From: an uncultured Bacteroidota bacterium
GTDB taxonomy: Bacteria; Bacteroidota; Bacteroidia; Chitinophagales; Chitinophagaceae
Assembly: GCA_903927185.1 (NCBI GenBank)
Contig: CAIYLW010000103.1
Location: 1 to 47,908 of the forward strand
Length of the DNA: 47,908 nucleotides
Reading direction: 5' to 3'
Shown: one piece after another, positions 7,586 to 14,826 of the stretch
Layout: every line of letters begins with the position of its first letter
Position numbering within the stretch: the first letter of the stretch is position 1
Translations under genes and position numbers: made by a program
Notes under the pieces: model-generated
What the model was told of the DNA's origin: nothing
The model's database searches: none
What the model saw: only the letters and a program-made list of their open reading frames with translations

Positions 7586-8611
7586 ATGCGCCCAATTAGC
7601 ATTTTAGTTATCTCCCTTTTGTTTTTTTCTTGTAAGCAGCCCAATAGCAAAGAAAATACTTTGCTATCCTCTTATTTCAGTTATAATGACTCTATTGAAT
7701 CTGGAGGTGTTAAAATGATTCCGGTTCAAACACCTGTCGGAAATTTCAAAGTGTGGACCAAAAGATTTGGTTCAAATCCAAAAATTAAAATCCTCCTGTT
7801 ACATGGTGGCCCTGCCATGACCCATGAATACATGGAATGTTTCGAAACTTTTTTTCAAAAAGAAGGATTCGAATTTTACGAATACGATCAATTAGGATCA
7901 TACTATAGCGACCAACCAAAAGATAGTAGTCTCTGGACTACTGAACGTTTTGTGGAAGAAGTTGAGCAAGTTCGCAAAGCCATACATGCAGATAGCAGTA
8001 ATTTTTATGTATTAGGAAATTCATGGGGTGGAATTTTAGGAATGGAATATGCTTTGAAGTATCAAAAGAATATGAAAGCATTATTGGTGGCTAATATGGT
8101 AGCTAGTGCAACTGAATATGCAAAATATGCAGATGAAGTATTAGCCAAACAAATGAATCCCGAAATTTTAGCTGAATTAAGAGCATTAGAAGCCAAAAAG
8201 GATTTCAAAAATCCAAGATATATGGAATTGCTGATGCCCAATTTTTATCACGAACATTTATGTCGTTTAAATGAATGGCCCGATGCCATTAATCGTGCTT
8301 TTAAACATGCCAATGAAGAGATCTACACCTTGATGCAAGGTCCTAGTGAATTTGGAATAAGTGGAAGATTAGAAAAATGGGATATTAAAAACCGTTTGAA
8401 AGAAATTGCTGTACCCACTTTAATGATTGGAGCAAAACATGATACGATGGATCCAAAAGCAATGGACGAACAAAGCAAAATGGTACAAAAAGGAAAATAT
8501 CTTTATTGCCCGAATGGAAGTCATTTATCTATGTGGGACGATCAAAAGGTTTTCATGAATGGCGTGATTCAATTTATTCATGAGGTAGATGGTAGCATTG
8601 CTACAAAATAA
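7586..8611 (+). CDS. Lipoprotein alpha/beta-hydrolase, proline iminopeptidase-like (S33)
   Basis: A 341-residue S33-type peptidase with a lipoprotein signal: hydrophobic SILVISLLFFS followed by the lipobox Cys16. The oxyanion strand LLLHGGPAMTHEY, nucleophile elbow GNSWGG with S146, D286 (AKHDTMD) and H313 (NGSHLS) complete a normal catalytic triad. Proline iminopeptidases remove N-terminal residues, often Pro, from short peptides. Anchoring in the envelope fits with the exported dipeptidase, M20 and amidohydrolase genes just upstream, though a 57-bp gap may hold its own promoter. Other S33 hydrolase substrates cannot be excluded. Confidence 0.87.
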   Translation: MRPISILVISLLFFSCKQPNSKENTLLSSYFSYNDSIESGGVKMIPVQTPVGNFKVWTKRFGSNPKIKILLLHGGPAMTHEYMECFETFFQKEGFEFYEYDQLGSYYSDQPKDSSLWTTERFVEEVEQVRKAIHADSSNFYVLGNSWGGILGMEYALKYQKNMKALLVANMVASATEYAKYADEVLAKQMNPEILAELRALEAKKDFKNPRYMELLMPNFYHEHLCRLNEWPDAINRAFKHANEEIYTLMQGPSEFGISGRLEKWDIKNRLKEIAVPTLMIGAKHDTMDPKAMDEQSKMVQKGKYLYCPNGSHLSMWDDQKVFMNGVIQFIHEVDGSIATK

Positions 8612-8630
8612 AATGATTTTTTAATATCCA

Positions 8631-8699
8631 ATGATGAGAAAGTTGGTGTTGAAAGTAAATTTGTCTTTAAAGAATTTGGTAAATGAACCAAATATGTGA
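8631..8699 (+). pseudogene. Fossil N-terminal fragment of a RibD/DHFR-like gene
   Basis: A 22-codon frame beginning with ATG ATG at 8631 and ending TGA at 8697-8699 reads MMRKLVLKVNLSLKNLVNEPN plus M. The pattern MRKLVLK.(S/N).SL..(F/L)V..PN is the characteristic start of RibD_C/DHFR-like proteins, with the usual 'SLDGF' degraded to SLKNL. Nothing recognisable as the rest of the gene follows before the DUF1801 gene at 8741. I read it as the remnant of a deleted gene. Chance similarity over 20 residues is possible; a protein search of this peptide would decide. Confidence 0.4.
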
Positions 8700-8740
8700 T
8701 CGCTATGAATTATCGAATAATTACAGAAAATTAATTGTCG

Positions 8741-9163
8741 ATGGCAAAAAATAAAACAACAGAAACCATTGCAAGTGTCAAAGATTTTATCAACACAGTA
8801 AAAGATCCCGTTAAAAAATCGGACAGTCTTGCCGCAATTGAATTAATGCAATCTGCAACAGGTTTTGAAGCGAAAATGTGGGGGCCGTCCATCATTGGTT
8901 TTGGATCTTATCATTATGTGCATGATAGTGGCAGGGAAGGAGATATGCCCATTGTAGCTTTCTCACCACGAGCAACTGGTCTCGTTTTTTATGTGTCACT
9001 CAATCCTGATGAAAGAGAAAAATTTTTATCGGAATTAGGAAAACACAAAACAGATAAAGGTTGTATCAACATTAAAAAGCTTGAGGATGTTAAGTTACCT
9101 ACTTTAAAAAAAATGATTCAGGCAACTGTAAAAAATAGAGGAATTGGAAATTTGAAATACTAA
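8741..9163 (+). CDS. DUF1801 domain protein
   Basis: A 140-residue DUF1801 (YdhG-like) protein. Recognisable segments are ETIASVKDFINTVKDP at the N-terminus, a middle GFEAKMWGPSIIGFGSYHY and FSPRATGLVFYVSL, then a C-terminal KGCINIKKLEDVKLPTLKKMI. The fold is related to iron-binding frataxin-like proteins, but function is unproven. ATG 8741 is chosen over a TTG six bases upstream because ATG gives the family's usual Lys-rich start. It leads a plus-strand run DUF1801-DUF1569-AlkB-SRPBCC with gaps of 15, 0 and 34 bp. Confidence 0.85.
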   Translation: MAKNKTTETIASVKDFINTVKDPVKKSDSLAAIELMQSATGFEAKMWGPSIIGFGSYHYVHDSGREGDMPIVAFSPRATGLVFYVSLNPDEREKFLSELGKHKTDKGCINIKKLEDVKLPTLKKMIQATVKNRGIGNLKY

Positions 9164-9178
9164 CTATATTTAACATAT

Positions 9179-9628
9179 ATGAAAACTTTATTCGAAAAAT
9201 CAGTTTGTGATGAACTCTTACATCGTATAGATCAATTAAGTCCAGATAGTAAAGCACTATGGGGGAAAATGAATGTTACTCAAATGTTAGCGCATTCTGC
9301 TGCTGGCATGGATATGGCATCTGGAAGACTTAATATCGATCGTGTATTGATTGGGAAATTGATTGGAAGATTTATAAAATCAATTTACACCAACGAAACT
9401 CCTTTTGGCAAAAACTCTCCGACTGCAGCTCAATTGGTAAAAAAAGATGCCTCGGATTTTGAAAAGGAAAAAGCGAATTTAAAAGCATTAATGCAGGAGT
9501 TTTCAATCGGTGGAATAGAAAAATGCACCACTCACCCCCACCCTTTTTTTGGTAAACTAAAAGCAGAAGATTGGGGTATTGGTATTTATAAACACACGGA
9601 CCATCACCTCCGACAATTTGGGGTATAA
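9179..9628 (+). CDS. DUF1569 domain protein (DinB-like four-helix fold)
   Basis: A 149-residue protein of the DUF1569 family, expected to adopt a DinB/YfiT-like metal-binding four-helix bundle. The likely metal-binding histidines are in NVTQMLAHS (about residue 39), THPHPFFGKL (near 117-119) and YKHTDHHLRQFG (about 140-144), matching the family's spaced His pattern. Members may be metal-dependent thiol or epoxide handling enzymes, but function is unknown. Its TAA stop at 9626-9628 touches the ATG of the AlkB-like gene at 9629, so the two genes are probably translationally coupled. Confidence 0.83.
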   Translation: MKTLFEKSVCDELLHRIDQLSPDSKALWGKMNVTQMLAHSAAGMDMASGRLNIDRVLIGKLIGRFIKSIYTNETPFGKNSPTAAQLVKKDASDFEKEKANLKALMQEFSIGGIEKCTTHPHPFFGKLKAEDWGIGIYKHTDHHLRQFGV

Positions 9629-10237
9629 ATGAATTTATTTGAAAGTAGTTTTGATGGATCTATAAACCTCTTACCATTTGATGGTACGGTAAATTATTAC
9701 GGTGTTATTCTTAAAAGCGATGATGCTGATTTTTATTATACCAACCTACTTCATTCTATTGAATGGAAAAATGATGAAGCAATTATTTTTGGGAAAAAAT
9801 ATATTACAAAACGAAAGGTAGCATGGTATGGAAATATGCCCTATCAATATGCTTATTCTAATATTACAAAGAAAGCACTTCCGTGGACTAAAGAATTACT
9901 TGAATTAAAAAATATTATAGAGAAGGAATCTGGAGAACAATATAATTCTTGTCTCCTTAACCTTTACCATAATGGCGAGGAAGGAATGGCATGGCATAGT
10001 GATGCAGAAAAAGATCTTAAAAAGAATGGAACTATTGGCTCTCTGAGCTTTGGAGCGGAACGTAAATTTTCATTCAAACACAAAGAAAATAAAGAAACAG
10101 TTTCAGTGTTATTAGAACATGGAAGTTTACTGGTGATGAAAGATCAAACGCAATCATTTTGGTTACATAGATTACCTCCAACCAAAAAAATATTTCAACC
10201 AAGAATAAACTTAACATTTAGAACCATCGTTGAATAA
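9629..10237 (+). CDS. AlkB-like 2-oxoglutarate/Fe(II) dioxygenase
   Basis: A 202-residue AlkB-family oxygenase that likely repairs alkylated bases by oxidative demethylation. The Fe(II) ligands are H123 and D125 in MAWHSDAE and H180 in LHRLPPT. The 2-oxoglutarate-binding arginines lie in FQPRINLTFR near the C-terminus. The N-terminal recognition lid contains RKVAWYGNMPYQYAYS, as in the ALKBH2/3-like small bacterial homologues. Start ATG 9629 abuts the DUF1569 stop. No Ada-type regulator is nearby. Nucleic-acid specificity (DNA or RNA) cannot be judged. Confidence 0.9.
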   Translation: MNLFESSFDGSINLLPFDGTVNYYGVILKSDDADFYYTNLLHSIEWKNDEAIIFGKKYITKRKVAWYGNMPYQYAYSNITKKALPWTKELLELKNIIEKESGEQYNSCLLNLYHNGEEGMAWHSDAEKDLKKNGTIGSLSFGAERKFSFKHKENKETVSVLLEHGSLLVMKDQTQSFWLHRLPPTKKIFQPRINLTFRTIVE

Positions 10238-10271
10238 ATCCAATACATTTTCAAATAATAAAACATTAACC

Positions 10272-10727
10272 ATGTTAACTGAATTAACCATTGTTAATAC
10301 CATAGACATTAATGCTCCCGCTTCAACAGTCTGGGATGCTTTAACAAACCCTGAAATCACAAAAGCATATATGTTTGGTTGTGAAACGGTTTCTGAATGG
10401 GAAATTGGATCAGAACTTTTATGGAAGGGGCAATACCAGGGAATGGATATGATATTTGTGAAGGGAATGATTCTTGAATTAATTCCCAATGAGCTATTAG
10501 TATACTCTGTTTTTGATCCAAACTCAACAATACCAGATATCCCAAAGAATTATTTGAATGTGAAATACCAACTGCAACGAAAAAATAACCATACCACATT
10601 AATAGTTACTCAAGGTGATTATAATACAGTAGCAGAAGGTGAAAGAAGGTATCAGGAATCGTGGAACAATGGACAAGGTTGGAATCCTATTTTAGAGGAA
10701 ATTAAAAATATATGTGAAGCTGATTAA
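10272..10727 (+). CDS. SRPBCC / AHSA1-like domain protein
   Basis: A 151-residue START-like (AHSA1) ligand-binding domain. It begins with IVNTIDINAPASTVWDALTNPEITKAYMFG (two pieces: IVNTIDINAPASTVWDALTN and PEITKAYMFG), the family's first strand and helix, followed by GSELLWKGQYQGMDMIF and a final QGWNPILEEIKNI helix. Such proteins bind small hydrophobic ligands or act in stress responses; no specific role can be inferred. An upstream TTG start at 10230 would overlap the AlkB stop but adds a low-complexity N-terminus, so ATG 10272 is preferred. Confidence 0.82.
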   Translation: MLTELTIVNTIDINAPASTVWDALTNPEITKAYMFGCETVSEWEIGSELLWKGQYQGMDMIFVKGMILELIPNELLVYSVFDPNSTIPDIPKNYLNVKYQLQRKNNHTTLIVTQGDYNTVAEGERRYQESWNNGQGWNPILEEIKNICEAD

Positions 10728-10774
10728 TCATTAGCTTTAAAAATTGTTCCTCTTTAATTACAACGTTATTTACC

Positions 10775-11764
10775 ATGAAATCTTTTAGCATTCAAGAAAT
10801 TAATTCCGTTTTACAAGGAACCATTGTTGGAAATACAACTTCAACTATTACAGGTCCAGAACAATTAGAAATGGCATCAAATAGCCAGATCAGTTTTATC
10901 GGTCATAAAAAATATTTGAAACTCTGGGAAAATTCTAAAGCCTGTGCTGTAATTATTAATCAGGAATTCGAACTGGAGCCTGGCGAAAATAGAGCGCTGA
11001 TTAAGGTTAAGAATGCCGACCTGGCTATGGCGCAATTACTAGAAATGTTTGTGCCTGAAAGCCCTCGTTTTGATCAGGCTATTCATCCTAATGCAACTAT
11101 TCATCCCACTGCAATTATCGGACAAAATTCACGCATTGGAGCAGGATGTTATGTTGGTGCAAATACAATAATTGGAAATGATGTTACGCTATATCCTAAC
11201 TCAACTATTTTAGATGATTGTAATATTGGGGATCATACCATTATCTGGTCGGGTGCCGTAATTCGTGAGCGTTGTATTGTGGGTCATCATTGTACCATTC
11301 ATCCAAATGCATCAATAGGTGCAGATGGATTTGGCTTCAGACCTAGCGCTGACGGCAGAGGATTAGTAAAGATTCCACATATCGGCAATGTGGTACTTGG
11401 AAATTATGTGGAAGTGGGTTCATGCACCTGTATCGATCGTGCAAAATTCAGCTCTACTATTATTGGTGATGGAACTAAACTCGATAATCTTGTGCAAATT
11501 GGGCACAATAGTAAAACAGGTAGATCCTGTTTAATGGCAGGCAGCAGTGGATTAGCTGGTTCCGTAACTCTCGGTGATGGTGTAATTATAGGCGGAGGCA
11601 CTTGCGTTAGCGATCATATTACAGTTGGTAATGGCGTTTTGATCGGCGGTATGGCAGGCGTAATGAATGATATACCAGATGGCAAAAAAATATTAGGATT
11701 CCCAGCAGTTGATGCAAGAGATTGTTTAAAGCAATGGGCCTATTTGCGAAAAGCAGTGAAATAA
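10775..11764 (+). CDS. lpxD: UDP-3-O-acyl-glucosamine N-acyltransferase (LpxD-type)
   Basis: A 329-residue LpxD-type acyltransferase, transferring a 3-hydroxyacyl chain from acyl-ACP to UDP-3-O-acyl-glucosamine in lipid A synthesis. An N-terminal uridine-binding domain (about 1-100, with ISFIGHKKYLKLW) precedes a long left-handed beta-helix (about 105-290), and the expected catalytic His is H244 in NLVQIGHNS (His239 in E. coli). The C-terminal helix contains DARDCLKQWAYLRKA. None of the usual partners (lpxC, fabZ, lpxA) is nearby, so this may be a second, stand-alone LpxD paralogue. A strong terminator starts at its stop codon. Confidence 0.82.
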   Translation: MKSFSIQEINSVLQGTIVGNTTSTITGPEQLEMASNSQISFIGHKKYLKLWENSKACAVIINQEFELEPGENRALIKVKNADLAMAQLLEMFVPESPRFDQAIHPNATIHPTAIIGQNSRIGAGCYVGANTIIGNDVTLYPNSTILDDCNIGDHTIIWSGAVIRERCIVGHHCTIHPNASIGADGFGFRPSADGRGLVKIPHIGNVVLGNYVEVGSCTCIDRAKFSSTIIGDGTKLDNLVQIGHNSKTGRSCLMAGSSGLAGSVTLGDGVIIGGGTCVSDHITVGNGVLIGGMAGVMNDIPDGKKILGFPAVDARDCLKQWAYLRKAVK

Positions 11765-11801
11765 AAAAAAGGAGTCCCGAGTGCTCGGGACTCCTTTTTT
11801 T
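11764..11801. terminator. Bidirectional intrinsic terminator
   Basis: A perfect stem GGAGTCCCGA (11771-11780) / TCGGGACTCC (11785-11794) with a GTGC loop, flanked by A7 on the left and T7 on the right, so it works on both strands. It ends the lpxD transcript and the convergent TIM-barrel gene, whose TAA stop overlaps the T-run. Confidence 0.93.
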
Positions 11802-12723
11802 ACATAAATGAATCTGCAGCTCGATAGGCTTTTATCAAAGCAATTTCACCCTCTCTTCCGGCCAAAGCCATTCCATGCTCCATTCCAAGAACACCTTTGT
11901 ATCCTTTTTGATGAATATGTTTGAAAATGTTTTTATAATTTACTTCCCCAGTTCCAGGTTCATTTCTTCCTGGATTATCTCCAATTTGATAATATCCAAT
12001 TTCATCCCAAGCCCTGTCAATATTTGGTATCATATCACCTTGATTCCTTTGCATATGATACATATCAAATAAAATTTTACACGCAGGACTATTTATCGAT
12101 TTACACAATGCATAGGTTTGATCAGATCTTCTTAAAAACAATTCAGGTGTATCACTCAAAGGTTCTAAGACCATGACTAGGTTCTCTTTTTCAAATATTT
12201 CAGTGCCTCTTCTTAACGTGTCAATTACATTTGCTAACTGATAATCGAGCGATAAACTATGATCATAATTGCCCGGAACTACGGTCATGTATTTTGTATT
12301 AGTTCTCTTTGCCACTTCAACTGCCAGTTTGCATCTTGCAACAAATTTTTCTTTCCATTCTTTATTGCCACTGGTCATAGAAATTTGTAATGGCCAGTTA
12401 TCGAAATTGATTACAAAAACACCCATGTCCATTCCTAACTTTGCCATTGCATCCCCGATTTTTTGTTGTTCAGCGGGAGTACGATCCATCATTCCATTAT
12501 CTTCCATTGCTCTGAAACCGACACTATAGGCAAATTTTATTTGATCAATAAAATCACGACCTGCCAAATTATTAAACATCCCATCGTGAATTCCATACCT
12601 GCAATGGAAAGGTGTGCTATCATCCCAGCTATCACTTGATTTGTTAGAAGCTAAAACATTGGATGTGGTAATTATTGCTCCTCCAGCCAATAAACTTTGT
12701 TGCATGAATTTTCTACGTTCCAT
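11800..12723 (-). CDS. Tat-exported sugar isomerase / hydroxypyruvate isomerase-like TIM-barrel protein
   Basis: A 307-residue AP-endonuclease-2-type TIM barrel, similar to hydroxypyruvate isomerase (Hyi) and xylose-isomerase-like epimerases. From ATG 12721-12723 the N-terminus is MERRKFMQQSLLAGGAIITT, a clear twin-arginine signal; six residues upstream another ATG (12739-12741) is possible. Barrel residues likely to bind metal include the Glu in LVMVLEPLS, the Asp/His pair in KILFDMYHMQRNQG, the GYYQIGDNPGRNEPG segment and the Glu in GVLGMEHG near the end. Export is unusual for classic Hyi and points to an envelope sugar pathway. It is divergent from apbE with about 50 bp between the starts. 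Confidence 0.82.
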   Translation of the reverse strand: MERRKFMQQSLLAGGAIITTSNVLASNKSSDSWDDSTPFHCRYGIHDGMFNNLAGRDFIDQIKFAYSVGFRAMEDNGMMDRTPAEQQKIGDAMAKLGMDMGVFVINFDNWPLQISMTSGNKEWKEKFVARCKLAVEVAKRTNTKYMTVVPGNYDHSLSLDYQLANVIDTLRRGTEIFEKENLVMVLEPLSDTPELFLRRSDQTYALCKSINSPACKILFDMYHMQRNQGDMIPNIDRAWDEIGYYQIGDNPGRNEPGTGEVNYKNIFKHIHQKGYKGVLGMEHGMALAGREGEIALIKAYRAADSFM

Positions 12724-12773
12724 ATATTTATCATTAGTCACTAAATTTAACTATAAAATTTTAAAACTAATTC

Positions 12774-13775
12774 ATGATACGTAATTATATTTTCATACTC
12801 TTTTGTTTCAGTTCTGTAACAACTGTATTTAGTCAGACTAGAAAATTCCATTACGTTGAAAATAAAATGGGATCCCCATTTAATCTTATTCTGGTTACAG
12901 ACGATAGCATAAAAGCAGCCAAGATGGCCAATGCAAGTTTTTCTTTGATTGATTCTTTTAGTCATATTTATAGCGACTACGATAGCAGTAGTGAGCTGAG
13001 CAAGTTGTGTCTTAACGCTGAAAAGGGTTTTCAATCCTGTTCAACAGCTTTATGGGATATTCTAATGTTATCAAAACTTGCCTATGAAAATAGTTTGCAT
13101 TCTTTTGATATCAGTATAGGGCCATTAAGTTCTTTATGGCGTGTGAAAAGAAAAACAAATGTTTTTCCAGATTCGCTAACTATTGATGAGACTTTAGAAC
13201 TTGTAGGTCTTAACAAAATTCAATGGAACATTCCCAATCATCAAATTCTAATTCCCAAAAAACGCATGAGGCTCGATTTGGGAGGTATTGCGAAAGGATA
13301 TATTGCACAAAAAGTGATTGATAATTTAAAGGCTAATGGAATAAATGCTGCATTGGCAGATGCAGGTGGTGATATTGCTATGAGTGAAGCAGCTCCGGGG
13401 AATGATGGCTGGTTAGTAGGTGTAAATATTCCGGAGACAACTGATGATCTATTGAATAAAAAGCTTTCTATTACCAATTATGCAGTAGCTACTTCTGGTG
13501 ATGCTTATCAGTATATTGAGCATAATGGCAAAAAATATTCCCATATCATCGACCCTAGAACAGGCTATGGTGTTAGTTTTCAAAGAAATGTAACTGTAAT
13601 TGCAAAAGATGGAACAGTTGCAGATTGGTTAGCAACTGCCTGCAGTATTTTATCCATTCGAGAATCAAAAAAAATTTGCAGGGAGCAGCAAGCTGAACTT
13701 TTTATTAGTATCCTTAAAAATGGCAAAATCCGTACCTATCAAACCAGTGGATTTAATTATTACTGGAAAAAATAA
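12774..13775 (+). CDS. apbE: FAD:protein FMN transferase (ApbE)
   Basis: A 333-residue ApbE protein that covalently attaches FMN to Ser/Thr of extracytoplasmic flavoproteins, using FAD and Mg2+. A Sec signal covers about 1-20 (ending VFSQ). Family motifs are IGPLSSLW near 115-122, RLDLGGIAKGYIAQKV near 165-180, LADAGGDI near 193-200, ATSGDAYQYIE and HIIDPRTGYGV near 236-260, then DGTVADWLATA. No obvious FMN-accepting partner (NqrC, RnfG or an FMN-binding domain) is in the window, so its client is elsewhere or unrecognised. It is followed by the SUMF1-domain gene. Confidence 0.93.
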   Translation: MIRNYIFILFCFSSVTTVFSQTRKFHYVENKMGSPFNLILVTDDSIKAAKMANASFSLIDSFSHIYSDYDSSSELSKLCLNAEKGFQSCSTALWDILMLSKLAYENSLHSFDISIGPLSSLWRVKRKTNVFPDSLTIDETLELVGLNKIQWNIPNHQILIPKKRMRLDLGGIAKGYIAQKVIDNLKANGINAALADAGGDIAMSEAAPGNDGWLVGVNIPETTDDLLNKKLSITNYAVATSGDAYQYIEHNGKKYSHIIDPRTGYGVSFQRNVTVIAKDGTVADWLATACSILSIRESKKICREQQAELFISILKNGKIRTYQTSGFNYYWKK

Positions 13776-13848
13776 AAAAATATTTTTCTAATAAAAGAAA
13801 TTGTGGAAAGACTATTTTAATCATACCTTGAATGATAAATTTTTTTCG

Positions 13849-14808
13849 TTGAAAACTGTTTTTTTTCTACCGTTTATTATCTTATTTACTTGCGTAAATG
13901 CTCAGACAAATTCTTCAGATTTTAAATCGTATGATCAATCCATTATAGGAAGTGCTCAAAAATTTAAAATGGTAGTAATACCTGCTGGATCTTTTCTAAT
14001 GGGGAGTCCAATGGCAGAGCCAAAAAGGGATGCAGACGAAGGCCCGCAGAAAAAAATTCAAATAGATGCTTTTTGGATGGGTGCTTACGAAGTAACCAGA
14101 GATCAGTTTGATGTTTTTTTAAAAGATGAACAAACTAGTCAGAACTCTGATGTAGATGCGATTACCAGACCTAGTCCACAGTATGTAGACCTTACTTGGG
14201 GAATGGGAAAAGAAGGCGGATATCCTGCAAATAGCATGAGTCAAAGAGCTGCAATAATGTATTGCCGTTGGCTTTATCAAAAGACTGGAGTTTTTTACCG
14301 ATTGCCAACTGAAGCAGAATGGGAATATGCTTGTCGTGCAGGAACAATAACTGCATTTTTCTTTGGTGATGATAAAAGCAAATTGAAAGAATATGCATGG
14401 GACTTAGAATCTGGAGATGACAAATATGAAAAAGTGGGGCAGAAAAAGCCGAATCCCTGGGGCCTCTATGATATTTTAGGTAATTTAATGGAATGGACGC
14501 TTGACCATTATGACCCTGAGCGTTACAGCAAATTAGAAGACAATGCAAAGAATCCGGTAACGGAAGTAAATAGTGCCAAGTATCCAAAAACATTAAGAGG
14601 AGGAAGCTTTATGGAATCGGGAGCAGCCTTTCGTTCTTCAAAGCGGTTTCATTCAGAGCCGGCATGGAATAGAAGAGATCCTCAAATACCTAAAAGTAAG
14701 TGGTGGCTTACAGAAGCAAAAAATGTAGGTTTTCGTTTAGTGCGTCCACAAATAGCACCTTCCCCGGAAGCTATCAATCTATTTTTTAAAAACTATCTGG
14801 GTCTATAA
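13849..14808 (+). CDS. Exported SUMF1-domain (formylglycine-generating-enzyme-like) protein
   Basis: A roughly 319-residue exported protein with a SUMF1/EgtB-sulfatase fold: VVIPAGSFLMGSPMAEPKRDADEGP, the ISF of AYEVTRDQFDVFL, YRLPTEAEWEYACRAG, PNPWGLYDILGNLMEWTLD (written in parts) and a closing LRGGSF...NVGFRLVRP. There is no in-frame ATG before the fold. I choose TTG 13849 because it gives KTVFFLPFIILFTCVNAQ, a good Sec signal; TTG 13801 would add 16 residues. The segment after RGGSF (MESGAAFRSSKRFHS) lacks the cysteines of true formylglycine-generating enzymes, so it is probably a binding or other-activity member. No sulfatase is nearby. Confidence 0.82.
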   Translation: MKTVFFLPFIILFTCVNAQTNSSDFKSYDQSIIGSAQKFKMVVIPAGSFLMGSPMAEPKRDADEGPQKKIQIDAFWMGAYEVTRDQFDVFLKDEQTSQNSDVDAITRPSPQYVDLTWGMGKEGGYPANSMSQRAAIMYCRWLYQKTGVFYRLPTEAEWEYACRAGTITAFFFGDDKSKLKEYAWDLESGDDKYEKVGQKKPNPWGLYDILGNLMEWTLDHYDPERYSKLEDNAKNPVTEVNSAKYPKTLRGGSFMESGAAFRSSKRFHSEPAWNRRDPQIPKSKWWLTEAKNVGFRLVRPQIAPSPEAINLFFKNYLGL

Positions 14809-14826
14809 ACATTTAAAACAATAATT

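Noticed and set aside
12747..13034. 95-residue minus-strand frame opposite the apbE start
   Set aside because: Antisense shadow of apbE with no recognisable protein features.
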